A stretch of 43,454 nt of DNA, from the IMG/VR virus record IMGVR_UViG_3300037264_001369, positions 1 to 43,454 of that record. The stretch is one strand, 5' to 3'. How positions within the stretch are numbered: position 1 is the stretch's first letter; the number at the start of each line of letters is the position of its first letter. A program made the position numbers and the translations under genes. The notes under the pieces are model-generated. The model saw nothing but the letters and a program-made list of their open reading frames with translations, ran no database searches and was not told the origin of the DNA. Origin of the DNA: a virus. Of this stretch, positions 22,088 to 30,866 are shown piece after piece.

Positions 22088-22625
22088 AAGATACTGCTCT
22101 CCCTCCATAAGTCTCAGTTTGTTTATGGCAGTCAAAACACAAAGTTCTACCGTTATCTAACTCAAACCTTAGTTCTGGATATAGTGAAAATGGTTTAATA
22201 TGGTCAGAGTGAAGTAAAATAGTTTTTCCTAAACCTTTTTTATTTCTAACACCACAAATCTGACAAGTATAATTGTCCCTTCTTTTAACAGTTGCTGCCC
22301 ACCGTTTATACTTAGGAGATTTCCTTGCCTTCTCATTTTTTGAAGTTACACCGCCCTTCCAATTATGGTTTGCTTCTCCAGTTCTAAAACCAATAAGCGA
22401 TACCCAGTAGCACTGAACAGAACAATAAGTTTTTCCACTAACACCTAAAGTTGTTTCAAACTCTGAATTACAACTTAGACATTTCCTATTATCTCGGTTA
22501 TTGTTCCAAGACTTCATTCCTGTAGGAATACCTTTTTTTGGAGAAGGTACTCCTGTTTTAGTTGCTATCATTTTGGCTTTCGTAGACTCAGACATAGGTA
22601 TGCCTTTATTCCAAGATGTTCTCAT
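22068..22625 (-). CDS. NUMOD3-HNH homing endonuclease, 185 aa
   Basis: N-terminal NUMOD3-like motifs (WNKGIPMSESTKAKMIATKTG), a Cys4 knuckle (CLSCNSEF...YCSVQC), NHNWKGGVTS, then HNH core CQICGVRNKKGLGKTILLHSDHIKPF...LDNGRTLCFDCHKQTE. The last 20 nt overlap the fibre start at 22087 and contain its SD, so the gene sits seamlessly upstream. Own leaderless promoter. Closely related in layout to 32041-32766. Confidence 0.85.
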   Translation of the reverse strand: MRTSWNKGIPMSESTKAKMIATKTGVPSPKKGIPTGMKSWNNNRDNRKCLSCNSEFETTLGVSGKTYCSVQCYWVSLIGFRTGEANHNWKGGVTSKNEKARKSPKYKRWAATVKRRDNYTCQICGVRNKKGLGKTILLHSDHIKPFSLYPELRFELDNGRTLCFDCHKQTETYGGRAVSYGYISN

Positions 22626-22631
22626 AGTTCA

Positions 22632-22640
22632 ATTATAACA
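22632..22640 (-). promoter_or_regulatory. Leaderless promoter (HNH 22625)
   Basis: TGT-TATAAT, 6 nt before ATG. Confidence 0.65.
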
Positions 22641-22641
22641 G

Positions 22642-22872
22642 CTAAGTATCAGTGAAATCAGCAGTGTTCTTTGAAGCCTGTGAGAAGTCCGTAGTCAGTT
22701 TATTTCCTAAAGAGGAACTTCCAGCACCTGACCCATCATAATTAATTGTAGCATCATCATAGGCGATGGTAGCATCATCATAAGCTGGCGTTGAGTCTTC
22801 AAAGCTAGAATTTAAGTCAAAGTCAGTTGTGTTTTTAGTAACTATTGTGAAATCAGTAGTATTCTTGCTCAT
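22642..22872 (-). CDS. Repeat-containing small structural protein, 76 aa
   Basis: Built of short repeats: KNTTDF twice at the N-terminus and KNTADF near the C-terminus, and YDDAT(I) three times in the centre. No Cys. Such repeats resemble small fibre-associated or decoration peptides of metagenomic phages. Located between fibre genes. Confidence 0.6.
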   Translation of the reverse strand: MSKNTTDFTIVTKNTTDFDLNSSFEDSTPAYDDATIAYDDATINYDGSGAGSSSLGNKLTTDFSQASKNTADFTDT

Positions 22873-22878
22873 ATAGGT

Positions 22879-22887
22879 ATTATATCA
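22879..22887 (-). promoter_or_regulatory. Leaderless promoter (22872 gene)
   Basis: TGA-TATAAT, 6 nt before ATG. Confidence 0.65.
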
Positions 22888-22949
22888 GTCGCTAATTTCC
22901 TATACCGATGTCAATTTCCCATTTCCTTTAAATTTTGTTTAGAAAAGAG

Positions 22950-23243
22950 TTATGGATTTAAAATTTCTAGTGCTGCTGCTTTAGCGATGTTATTTAGTAA
23001 TTTATCTTCAAGAAGAGCTTTTTTTATTAGCTCGAAATCAGCATCTTCTAAGGTTAGAGTATCGTTTGAATTGTGGATATCAAGGGCTATTTTCATAGCC
23101 CGCACAGGGTCTTCGCTACTCGATTTTGCAAGACAATTAGCAATTATTGATTTGATTAGTAGTTTATTGTTAGTAGGATCAACAAAAGGTTTTTTATCTA
23201 AATCAAGAAGCGGTTTATTTAAACCCGATAAAACTTTAGCCAT
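22950..23243 (-). CDS. Hypothetical helical protein, 97 aa
   Basis: Starts MAKVLSGLNKPLLDLDKKPF; contains LIKSIIANCLAKSSSEDPVRAMKIALDI and a C-terminal helical bundle. The pattern recalls small tail-assembly or capsid-accessory proteins, but I cannot name a family. Overlaps the upstream gene by 8 nt. Confidence 0.6.
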   Translation of the reverse strand: MAKVLSGLNKPLLDLDKKPFVDPTNNKLLIKSIIANCLAKSSSEDPVRAMKIALDIHNSNDTLTLEDADFELIKKALLEDKLLNNIAKAAALEILNP

Positions 23244-23496
23244 TTAATACCCCCTCTATTGTCGTCAATTTATCATCAAGTTTTTTGATTTCAGTTAGAT
23301 TACTTGCGGCGATATCAAGTTTATTCTGCTCATATTTGGCTTGTTTTTCTGCTAACCAGGTGTTAAATTCTGCCATTTGTTGAGCATTAGATTTAGAGGA
23401 AAAATCAATAATTACTTGAACAGGGTCAATCATTCCACCACCCAATACTTTTTCACTAATAAATTCACGATAGAGGATCGTAGTATTTTCGTCCAT
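23236..23496 (-). CDS. Hypothetical protein, 86 aa
   Basis: Acidic start (MDENTTILYREFISEKVLGGGMIDPV) and a C-terminal coiled coil (FNTWLAEKQAKYEQ...IKKLDDKLTTIEGVL). Likely a fibre-associated trimeric adaptor by context. Preceded by TGC-TATAAT with an 11-nt gap. Confidence 0.6.
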   Translation of the reverse strand: MDENTTILYREFISEKVLGGGMIDPVQVIIDFSSKSNAQQMAEFNTWLAEKQAKYEQNKLDIAASNLTEIKKLDDKLTTIEGVLNG

Positions 23497-23507
23497 AACT
23501 TTTCTTT

Positions 23508-23516
23508 ATTATAGCA
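23508..23516 (-). promoter_or_regulatory. Short-leader promoter (23496 gene)
   Basis: TGC-TATAAT, 11 nt before ATG, giving a leader of about 4 nt without SD. Confidence 0.55.
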
Positions 23517-25484
23517 CTAAGTTCCGACTTGCAACACCCTAATTGTACCGTGCCAAGTAATATTATTGTTAACAGCTCCTGTTACTCTAATTCTTGCCGT
23601 GGCTCCAGTCACATCAATAGTCGCATCCCATAAAACCTGATCTTCTTGGGCGACCACATTATTAACAACCCCAATAATAGTCGCAGTTCCAGCCACATTT
23701 TTAATAGTACCGACAATAATATACCCAGCACCATCTTCGGCTGTGCCCGCACTTCCTCCTGTTCTTCTAGCCTCAACATAAGCGACTATATGAACTGTTG
23801 TAGAGGCAGGAATTGTGTAAGTATGCAAAGTCGTTACTGTCGCATTAGTTGTCGCAACTCTATTTTGAAATACCTTTTCCAGGGGATCATCGTTAGTTGC
23901 AAGTGATTCAAGACGGAAAACTTCATTACCTATCGTTCCTTGTTGAACGTGTAATTTACCACTAGCTGCTACTGCTGCACCAACCATTAAATCACCTTGA
24001 TGGTAACTAGCAGCAGTATTAAATTGAAAGCCCCATCTTCCAGAACCGCTAGTTATACCACTTCTTACTCCAACAACTAGAGTACCACCTGTAAAATCAG
24101 CAATATCAACACCAATCGCACTTGTGGCTGTTGCGAAAGTTGTTGCCCCAATATCATCAATAAAAATACCCCATCTATTTACACCTAAGTCCATATCATC
24201 AACAAATAGTCCATATTGGTTAGTTAAAGTGACACCAGTATCTACTAATCGTTTGGCTCCTGATCCAGTAACATTGGGATTGCTAGCAAAGTAATGACGA
24301 ATATTTGTTACTGTCGTATTTGTTGCTGAGATAGGAGAAGTGCCTAATACTATTCCTTGCCAAGTCACGAAGGCAGATATATTAGTAATCGTTAAAGCTG
24401 TTGGTGCTGATGTTTCTGTTAAAGTTGGCTGAGACCAAAATCCTTGTATTCTAACTACCGCATCGGAACCTGTTAATGTTCCACCGTCAACTGTAAATCC
24501 AGTAGCAGTACGAAATCCTGTTATAAAACCTGGATGACCCACACTACCTGAATTCCTAAAAAAAGATCGGGCAAATATCATATCATAAGCTGCTAAGCCA
24601 CTTTGCCTTTCATTATAATCAAGGGTAACAACAGCAGCGAAAGTAGGATAAATTATTGTGCTATATCCAGTTAAAGTGTACGTTACAGCAGTTGAGATAG
24701 ATCCACCAGTATGCTGTAGTTTTGCCCCAGTAAATGTAGATCCACCTGCACCAGCTTTACTATCATTACTTATTCCAACATAGAGACCTAAATCAATATC
24801 GTCAGGTAATAGATTCATGCCTGTTGCAGTAAATTCAACATAATTCTGAGCAAGAACCGATGAATAGATTGCAACTGTAGTTTGAGCAAAATCTAAAGTG
24901 GTGAGAGCAGAACCAAAAAATTGAGTCGTTCCACTAATCGACATAAAAGCGTTAGCGACTCCAGCATCAAGTCTAATAGTATTAGCAGCACTTCTATAAA
25001 CCTGGACATCTGTACCAAGCAACAAACCAGCACCAGAACCAGAAGTGGGAAGTTTTAGTTGACCTGAAGTTTGGTCGAATTCAAAAAGACTGGATGATCC
25101 AATAAAGATACTGCCTTTTGTAGCGTTAGCTGTTGAAGAAAGAGTTAAATCCTCCCCGCTGGCTGTACCTCCAATTAAAGTTTGGCCTGTTGCTCGACCT
25201 GCAAGTAAAGCATATTGAGTATGGTCATCAACAGTTAATGAAGTTAAAGTTGCATGAGCCTTCGGCGAAATATCAGCTAAAGCTAGAGTCGACCAAGTAA
25301 TATCAGTACCATCTGATCTTAATACTTGTCCTGAAGTTCCAATTACTAATTCGTCCCAAACAGGAGTTGAATTACTATAGATGATAGAACCTCTTGTTGG
25401 AGTTTGGGCTACAGTATCATTATTTTGTATCCCATCAAGAAGAGCATGAGCACTTCCAGCGGGGGTAATATCTAGTTCAGCCAT
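23517..25484 (-). CDS. Long tail fibre protein, 655 aa
   Basis: N-terminus carries typical fibre blocks: RGSIIYSNSTPVWDELVIG, GQVLRSDGTDITWS, TVDDHTQYALLAGRATGQTL, IGGTASGEDLTLSSTANATK. A long Thr/Gly/Ser-rich beta shaft and a C-terminal beta domain (about 540-655) follow. No endosialidase-type chaperone or hydrolase motif seen. Putative host-binding fibre; TACAAT lies 10 nt before the ATG. Confidence 0.75.
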   Translation of the reverse strand: MAELDITPAGSAHALLDGIQNNDTVAQTPTRGSIIYSNSTPVWDELVIGTSGQVLRSDGTDITWSTLALADISPKAHATLTSLTVDDHTQYALLAGRATGQTLIGGTASGEDLTLSSTANATKGSIFIGSSSLFEFDQTSGQLKLPTSGSGAGLLLGTDVQVYRSAANTIRLDAGVANAFMSISGTTQFFGSALTTLDFAQTTVAIYSSVLAQNYVEFTATGMNLLPDDIDLGLYVGISNDSKAGAGGSTFTGAKLQHTGGSISTAVTYTLTGYSTIIYPTFAAVVTLDYNERQSGLAAYDMIFARSFFRNSGSVGHPGFITGFRTATGFTVDGGTLTGSDAVVRIQGFWSQPTLTETSAPTALTITNISAFVTWQGIVLGTSPISATNTTVTNIRHYFASNPNVTGSGAKRLVDTGVTLTNQYGLFVDDMDLGVNRWGIFIDDIGATTFATATSAIGVDIADFTGGTLVVGVRSGITSGSGRWGFQFNTAASYHQGDLMVGAAVAASGKLHVQQGTIGNEVFRLESLATNDDPLEKVFQNRVATTNATVTTLHTYTIPASTTVHIVAYVEARRTGGSAGTAEDGAGYIIVGTIKNVAGTATIIGVVNNVVAQEDQVLWDATIDVTGATARIRVTGAVNNNITWHGTIRVLQVGT

Positions 25485-25486
25485 AT

Positions 25487-26740
25487 TTATTTATATTGTA
25501 CATCGAACCAGCAGTCAGCACTTCCGATTGTCTTAGTTGGTCCAGTTGATGAATTACATAAAGTTATTCCAGTTGTAAAAGCCCTTCCATAAACTCCAAA
25601 ATCAAAAGTAAAATTGGATGAAGCTGGAACTATAAAAATTATCACTGGAACGGCTGTATCAGCTGGAAGTGAAGCAGTATTATGGACCTGAATAAATTGT
25701 GCTGAAGTTTTTGAATTATATCCTGAAAATCCGAAAAGAGTTCCTCCTGACGCTTTAGCAACACGATTTGTCTCATAAGCGACTGAGGTGGAGTTTGTAT
25801 AAGAGTTACCTACATCTATGTCAACCCAAGCAGCTCCTCGTGAATTAAATCTAATTGGCTCGGCTTCTCCTGAGCTTAAATCTCCTAAAGAATCATCAAC
25901 TTGTCCTAAGACAAGAAGACCTGTGGGAGTACCGCCAAGACTATCTCCAGCATTATTGACAACTAAACCTTTTTCTGTACCAGCGGAATCTCTGACCTGG
26001 ACATAAACATTTCTATTGCCAGACATTCGAGCCGCACCAGCATCGCCCTCGTTTATATTATCAGGAGATGAATCATCAAATTCAAACCCTGCCATCATTA
26101 CTTTAGTCGTAGCGGGGGTAAAAGCTAGATCATCTGTAACAATTGCGTCATCTAATAATTGAAGTGATGTTGTTTGTGTTTGTTGTTCAGCTAAAGTAGC
26201 AAAAGTAGCCGAAGTCACCGCTACTGTCCCATCTACGGTCAAAGAACCACCATTATCATCAATAGATAAAACTCCTGTAGAATCCGTTGCAATGGTGACT
26301 CTTAAAGCAGTCGCTTCTGTACCAGAACCCACGACAGAAAGTTGAGCGTTGTCTATAGTAATTGAATTGCCGCTATCATTAATTCCTACTTCATCCCAGG
26401 TTCCAGATTGAGTAACGGCAATAGTATCAGTATGTTTAACGTAAAGTTCGCCAAAGTTATTACCGCGTGCTGCTACATTGTCACCATCGGTTGTGGTAAG
26501 TGAACCTGCTCTCGCGTCCTCTCTAATAAGGTTTAGGGCTGTAGCAACAGGATTAGCTGGGGCAGCTACATCTTCAGTATATTCTGTACCAGAAGAACCA
26601 CCAGCAGTAATAACCGCTGAAACCAGCAAACGGTTAGTTGCTGGATCGACTGCAACTAATTCAGTGGAAGTTAAATCAGAAGAAGACACACCAATAAGGG
26701 TCGCTATACGATTTTCGTCTCTTTTTGCTTGAGAAGCCAT
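25487..26740 (-). CDS. Fibre-like structural protein, 417 aa
   Basis: N-terminus [21 protein letters not shown] with [21 protein letters not shown], then repeated short beta motifs ([36 protein letters not shown]) and a C-terminal beta-sandwich (about 330-417). Low complexity in Thr/Val/Gly/Asp and no Cys except near the C-terminus. Probably a capsid or tail fibre; exact place in the virion unknown. Confidence 0.6.
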   Translation of the reverse strand: MASQAKRDENRIATLIGVSSSDLTSTELVAVDPATNRLLVSAVITAGGSSGTEYTEDVAAPANPVATALNLIREDARAGSLTTTDGDNVAARGNNFGELYVKHTDTIAVTQSGTWDEVGINDSGNSITIDNAQLSVVGSGTEATALRVTIATDSTGVLSIDDNGGSLTVDGTVAVTSATFATLAEQQTQTTSLQLLDDAIVTDDLAFTPATTKVMMAGFEFDDSSPDNINEGDAGAARMSGNRNVYVQVRDSAGTEKGLVVNNAGDSLGGTPTGLLVLGQVDDSLGDLSSGEAEPIRFNSRGAAWVDIDVGNSYTNSTSVAYETNRVAKASGGTLFGFSGYNSKTSAQFIQVHNTASLPADTAVPVIIFIVPASSNFTFDFGVYGRAFTTGITLCNSSTGPTKTIGSADCWFDVQYK

Positions 26741-26747
26741 TAGTTAA

Positions 26748-26753
26748 ATTATA
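26748..26753 (-). promoter_or_regulatory. Leaderless promoter (26740 gene)
   Basis: TATAAT, 7 nt before ATG. Confidence 0.65.
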
Positions 26754-27557
26754 CTACAGGGATTTATTGAAGCGAGATACTGCTTCGCGGTCATTGAGGC
26801 GTATTTCTTTTTTCTCTAGTTCTCTTTGTTTGAGAATTAAAGCCTTCTTTTCAAGATCAAGCTCTCTACGTTTAAGTTCTAATTTATCAGCTAAATCTTT
26901 AAGCTGGGCAGACTTAACTACAAACTCACTGTTTACATAATCTAACTTATCGCTTATTTCTTTCCTTTTAGTATCAATCTCCTGCTCTACAGCCGAAAAC
27001 TCGGATTGTTTTGATTTAAGATTTAAAAGACTACTGTTTAAGTAATCCTCTTTATCAAGTACCATGTCTTCTCGTTCCTCTAGCCCTTTTTTTTGATACT
27101 CTATCTGAGCTTTTTCATTATTAAACTTAGTTATTTTAGCGTTGATTTCTTCTTCTAATTTAGTTAAGTCTGTAAATTGTTTTTCTTTCTCTTGTAAAGA
27201 GGTTAATCTCCCAACTAAAGCACCTTCAAAGGCTTCTTTTTTTTGTTGGAGTTCTTCCTCAAGAAGATTTAATTTACCGAGTTTAAGAGTAGTTAAATCA
27301 TCAATGTCCTGTCCTAAAGTAACCTTATCTTGAGCAAGTTTAATATTGGCATTAACTAATTGCTTATTTTCATTCTGACGATCTTCTACTTCTTTCTCTA
27401 CTTGTTTCCTTTTTTTATTTAATTCATCTACCTTAGTAATAAGGTCTGCTCTTTCGTTGATTAACTTATTAAGGGAATCTTGAATTTCTTTAGTGCTTTT
27501 ATCAAGTGCTTCTTTTAAAGAGGCTTTTAAGTGATCGGCTGGGGATATACCGTCCAT
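26754..27557 (-). CDS. Long coiled-coil protein, 267 aa
   Basis: Almost entirely heptad-patterned (about residues 10-255), Lys/Glu/Leu-rich, without Cys or hydrophobic segments. Its position between head genes and fibres suggests a structural spacer or assembly chaperone; no family recognised. SD AAAGG 7 nt before ATG. Confidence 0.65.
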   Translation of the reverse strand: MDGISPADHLKASLKEALDKSTKEIQDSLNKLINERADLITKVDELNKKRKQVEKEVEDRQNENKQLVNANIKLAQDKVTLGQDIDDLTTLKLGKLNLLEEELQQKKEAFEGALVGRLTSLQEKEKQFTDLTKLEEEINAKITKFNNEKAQIEYQKKGLEEREDMVLDKEDYLNSSLLNLKSKQSEFSAVEQEIDTKRKEISDKLDYVNSEFVVKSAQLKDLADKLELKRRELDLEKKALILKQRELEKKEIRLNDREAVSRFNKSL

Positions 27558-27857
27558 TTACTTTCCTTTCACTACTTTTTCTGATTTCTTAGGTTCGTCA
27601 GGAGTTTTCGTAGGTGAATCTTTGAGACCTTTACGGTCTAAAATGTTAATTCTCGGTACATAGACTATTTGTTCAATTTTAGTATCTGGATTGGTAGCTT
27701 TCTGTGCCTCTAATATAGCATGAACAAAGATCTCGTATTTAGCTCCTAGAAGATCGACCTCTGCTAGAAAAGCTTTCTTTCTTCTTTTGAAATTATCTTC
27801 AGCTAGATTTTCTGGAGTTAAGAGTTTAGGCATATTAGTAGTAGTAAAAGCTGCCAT
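27558..27857 (-). CDS. Hypothetical protein, 99 aa
   Basis: Starts MAAFTTTNMPKLLTPENLAE with a helical middle and a disordered Lys/Pro-rich C-terminus (SPTKTPDEPKKSEKVVKGK). Coupled to the upstream gene by a TGATG overlap. Structural operon member of unknown role. Confidence 0.6.
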   Translation of the reverse strand: MAAFTTTNMPKLLTPENLAEDNFKRRKKAFLAEVDLLGAKYEIFVHAILEAQKATNPDTKIEQIVYVPRINILDRKGLKDSPTKTPDEPKKSEKVVKGK

Positions 27858-28450
27858 CAGAAAGCTCTAATAAGACTTAATAATTGATCGACTGTCACAT
27901 TACGTTTATATTTAATACCTAATTTATCTGCTTCTTCTTTTAATTCTCGCAGTGTTGGTCTTTGTTCCATTGGTTTCTTCTCTTCTTTTGGTGCTTCCTC
28001 AATTGTTAATTCTTGAGGTTCTTGTGCGACTGGAACTACTGCTGGTTCAACGTAACCTGTTGGGTTAACTGGTTCAGTCGCCTCTACTTTATCTGCTTCC
28101 AACTTAGCAACTTCCTCAGCGATTTTTTCACCTTCAGTTTGTTCTGGAGAAGCACTAAAGGATTCTTCTACCCCAAGTAATATTTGTTTTAAGAGTAAAG
28201 GTCGTTCTTTATTATCTGAAATAGGTTTATTTTGAGAAGTTAATATATGGTCAGTTAAATGTTTGGCATAATGTTCGGCTATAAAACGAGGAAATAGTCT
28301 GGTTTTACCAGAATCTATTGTGTAAGGGTTTTTTGCGTAAACTACTGTAAATTTGTTTTGGGATTCGGGGTGAACTTCTGGATCATTAAGGGAACAATTA
28401 ATGTCGATATTAGCAACACGAAGGATATCATTAGGTGATTGTGTGTCCAT
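27857..28450 (-). CDS. Head-associated protein with C-terminal HeH/SAP-like domain, 197 aa
   Basis: N-terminal folded part (about 1-100), a disordered Glu/Pro/Val linker (about 100-160), and C-terminal RPTLRELKEEADKLGIKYKRNVTVDQLLSLI, which looks like a HeH/LEM- or Rho-N-type helix-extended-loop-helix DNA-binding motif. Follows the capsid-decoration genes. Expressed from a strong leaderless promoter. Confidence 0.6.
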   Translation of the reverse strand: MDTQSPNDILRVANIDINCSLNDPEVHPESQNKFTVVYAKNPYTIDSGKTRLFPRFIAEHYAKHLTDHILTSQNKPISDNKERPLLLKQILLGVEESFSASPEQTEGEKIAEEVAKLEADKVEATEPVNPTGYVEPAVVPVAQEPQELTIEEAPKEEKKPMEQRPTLRELKEEADKLGIKYKRNVTVDQLLSLIRAF

Positions 28451-28457
28451 TGATATT

Positions 28458-28487
28458 AAGATACCACTATCAAGAAAGTGTTGTCAA
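28458..28487 (-). promoter_or_regulatory. Strong leaderless promoter (28450 gene)
   Basis: TTGACA (28482-28487), 18-bp spacer, TATCTT (28458-28463), then AATATCA and ATG. The -10-to-start module matches that at 33446. Confidence 0.75.
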
Positions 28488-28488
28488 G

Positions 28489-28962
28489 TTAGAAGCCTGT
28501 TGCACCTGCTGCAACTACATTTCCATCTTCACTTAACGCTTGCCAAAGACAAATATAGTAGATATTGCCAGCGGTAACATCTGCAGTTCCGATGTATTCA
28601 TTGATATCTAAACCGTTAACAATTACAAAAGGACCTGGAACGGAAGAAAAGGCAACTGTACCAGCAACCTGGGTTGCGGAAACATAAACACCATTAGCAT
28701 CAAGATCAGTCCCTGTTTCTAATGCGAGTAAGCCTGCTGTGTTTCCAGTTACCCCAACCGATACAGTACCAGCACCAGCGGAAACTAAATCTACGGTGAC
28801 AACACCAAAGATTCTAACTAAAACATCGCCAGTAACTGTGAAAAGGGTTTTGGGGTCGCTAGTACCACCGTCATCCCCACGAGCGTTGGTTGTACCACCT
28901 GCGAAAGCTGCGGGGCGAGCTACTTCTTTATTAAATTTGTTTAGATCAACATTACCGTACAT
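28489..28962 (-). CDS. Capsid-associated/decoration-type protein, 157 aa
   Basis: Gly/Val/Thr-rich beta protein (LVRIFGVVTVDLVSAGAGTVSVGVTGNTAGL) ending in NIYYICLWQALSEDGNVV. Similar small beta-rich proteins follow capsid genes in many phages as head fibre or decoration proteins; assignment by context. Confidence 0.6.
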   Translation of the reverse strand: MYGNVDLNKFNKEVARPAAFAGGTTNARGDDGGTSDPKTLFTVTGDVLVRIFGVVTVDLVSAGAGTVSVGVTGNTAGLLALETGTDLDANGVYVSATQVAGTVAFSSVPGPFVIVNGLDINEYIGTADVTAGNIYYICLWQALSEDGNVVAAGATGF

Positions 28963-28969
28963 TGTTTAT

Positions 28970-28978
28970 ATTGTAACA
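28970..28978 (-). promoter_or_regulatory. Leaderless promoter (28962 gene)
   Basis: TGT-TACAAT, 7 nt before ATG, just downstream of the terminator at 28991-29013. Confidence 0.65.
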
Positions 28979-28990
28979 CATTAAGATACG

Positions 28991-29013
28991 AAAAGAGCAG
29001 CCGAAGCTGCTCT
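28991..29013 (-). terminator. Intrinsic terminator with UUCG loop
   Basis: On the minus strand AGAGCAGC-TTCG-GCTGCTCT followed by TTTTCG; outer bases GATACGA/TCGTATC extend the stem. Ends transcription after the beta-helix gene (29039). Confidence 0.85.
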
Positions 29014-29038
29014 GATCGTATCTCTAGTGAGGTAGAGA

Positions 29039-29983
29039 TTAAGCGTTATCGAAGAGTGTACCGATAGCGACAACAGTACCAACCTCATCTGCTCCAGCAA
29101 CGTAGTTATTAGCCGCGTAAACTTTAGACGCAATCGGAATAGCCACGTTAGCGGCAGCATCTGCCGTTTTTATATGGTTTTCAACAATACTACCACTCGA
29201 AGCAGTTCCAGTTGTTATCACTAGCGTCCCAACAGCCCCATCAGTCTGACCAGTTTGGACGAAGTTACCACGAACGTCAATTCCTAAGAAGTCCGCCGCT
29301 GCACCAGTCAAAAGACCAGCTGCAGCTGCTGCGTGAACTACATAGTTGTCGTAGAACTTCAGGTCAGCCTGCGAAGCTGCGGTGATTGCCAGTGCGAGTT
29401 GACCAGCATCTGCGGTACGCAGGTAGTTACGTTCCCAGCGGCAACCGTCCGAAATGTTGGCTGCACCAAGAGTGTAGCCGTTAATGAAGTTGAATGTCGA
29501 AGTAGCGAAGAACTCGATATCGATATATCTTGTGTTCTGTGCTGCGGTAGCGTGCAGAACCGCAGTTACGACATCGCCAACACCAGCCGTGAAGCGGATG
29601 TTTTGCAAAGTACAATCTGCGACTGTGACATTAATTCGCGAGCTAGTCACCCCAAAGGTGAGCTCAGGCCTCATCAATCCACTACCAAGACCAATAATTG
29701 TTACCCCAGTAACATCAAGATTAGTATTTGTAGATGTTAGGGCCTCAGAGTGGCCAGGTAGTAAGAAGATGACATCACCGTTATTAGCGGTACAAAGTCC
29801 AATCGCTGCATCAAGTGTCGCTTTTGCACTTGTAGGTGTTGTTCCTGAATCACTGTCAGAACCATCAACAGAACTGACAAAGAAGATATTACCGAAAGTC
29901 AAGAGTCCTGCACCTTGAAGGTTCTTGAGTCCTAATGTGTGTCCGTATTTTAACGCTGGTATAAATTCACTTAAATCTGCCAT
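29039..29983 (-). CDS. Beta-helix (pectate-lyase-like fold) capsid-region protein, 314 aa
   Basis: Repeated rungs of about 20-25 residues from residue 60 (GDVIFLLPGHSEALTSTNTN, VTIIGLGSGLMRPEL, RINVTVADCTLQNIRF, DIEFFATSTFNFINGY, DNYVVHAAAAAGL, GNFVQTGQ, VENHIKTADA) with N- and C-caps. Right-handed beta-helix proteins are usual in tailspikes, but its position between decoration proteins suggests a head-surface protein. Good SD (AAGG). Confidence 0.65.
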   Translation of the reverse strand: MADLSEFIPALKYGHTLGLKNLQGAGLLTFGNIFFVSSVDGSDSDSGTTPTSAKATLDAAIGLCTANNGDVIFLLPGHSEALTSTNTNLDVTGVTIIGLGSGLMRPELTFGVTSSRINVTVADCTLQNIRFTAGVGDVVTAVLHATAAQNTRYIDIEFFATSTFNFINGYTLGAANISDGCRWERNYLRTADAGQLALAITAASQADLKFYDNYVVHAAAAAGLLTGAAADFLGIDVRGNFVQTGQTDGAVGTLVITTGTASSGSIVENHIKTADAAANVAIPIASKVYAANNYVAGADEVGTVVAIGTLFDNA

Positions 29984-30094
29984 TTAATTTTACCTTTTTC
30001 TTTCTCCCTCTCTCGTCTAGCGAGGTCAAGGGCGTAATAATAATCTGCTTTCCCTCAAGCCTGCTGCAAACGCAACAGGCGAGAGAGAAAATTC
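29984..30094 (-). promoter_or_regulatory. Structured leader upstream of the beta-helix gene
   Basis: Three-way-junction-like: CTCTCTCG (30080-30087 complement) pairs with CGAGAGAG (30008-30015 complement); inner hairpin GCCTGTTGC-GTTT-GCAGCAGGC with a G-U pair on the minus RNA (30059-30080). Confidence 0.45.
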
Positions 30095-30829
30095 CTAGTT
30101 AATCGTAATGAACGCTGGTTGGGTCGCTGCGCTAACTCCAAGAATATGAGCTGTCCCAATATTTTCTAATAGAGTTACTTGCTTAGTGACAGAACCTGCG
30201 GTAGTTGTTGAAGGTGAAAGACCTTCACCAACTGCTGCTACGGTAGCATCTGACAAGACTGCAAAGACTCCTCGTACTCCAATCCAACCGTATTGTGGGA
30301 TTGCTGCTGTTCCGGCTGGGATTGCGAAGTGAGCCACACCAACTGTTTTACCAGTTCTGGTTGTTGGGCTAACAATTACTCCTGAGTAAAGATTAGTGCT
30401 AACAGTTACTCGTGAGGAGGTTGTTAAAGCAGTAACGATGTTCTCTTCAACTGTGAAGGTACAAGATACTGCACCTGCTGCTACGGTGTGAGACTTAATC
30501 GTGAACGATTGTCCCATACCTGGAGTAACTGAAATAGCTAAAGTACCACCATCAAATTGATTGGCGACTGTTGCTGTAGCTCCGAGAGTTACCACAATTT
30601 CTTTCTGTCCTGCTGCGCCTGAAACAACTACCATACTTGTAAAAGCAGTGTCGCGGGCTTCACTTTGAAGTAAATTACCAGCTACTAGAAGCACTGCTCC
30701 ATTTTTAACGTAGCGGTAGCTTCTTCCACCTCGATCAAAACCAAAGGTTCCTAATTGGTGCTGTTGCACTGTGCTGGAAGCATATGGGTTTATGTCGAAT
30801 ATTTCTGCTCCTGATCCTAATGCTGACAT
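30095..30829 (-). CDS. Capsid decoration/structural protein, 244 aa
   Basis: Starts MSALGSGAEIFDINPYASSTVQQHQLGTFGFDRGGRSYRY, a form commonly found directly downstream of capsid genes. The remainder is Val/Thr/Gly-rich beta sandwich with AIPQYGWIGVRGVFAV near residue 180. SD AGGAG 10 nt before the ATG. Likely head decoration. Confidence 0.65.
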   Translation of the reverse strand: MSALGSGAEIFDINPYASSTVQQHQLGTFGFDRGGRSYRYVKNGAVLLVAGNLLQSEARDTAFTSMVVVSGAAGQKEIVVTLGATATVANQFDGGTLAISVTPGMGQSFTIKSHTVAAGAVSCTFTVEENIVTALTTSSRVTVSTNLYSGVIVSPTTRTGKTVGVAHFAIPAGTAAIPQYGWIGVRGVFAVLSDATVAAVGEGLSPSTTTAGSVTKQVTLLENIGTAHILGVSAATQPAFITIN

Positions 30830-30866
30830 ATATTTGTTCTCCTAAATTACATAATAATCGAATGTC

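Noticed and set aside
29333-29918. Overlapping plus-strand ORFs (135 and 144 codons) inside the beta-helix gene
   Set aside because: Antisense shadows of a Gly/Ala/Thr-rich gene; no SD and biased composition.
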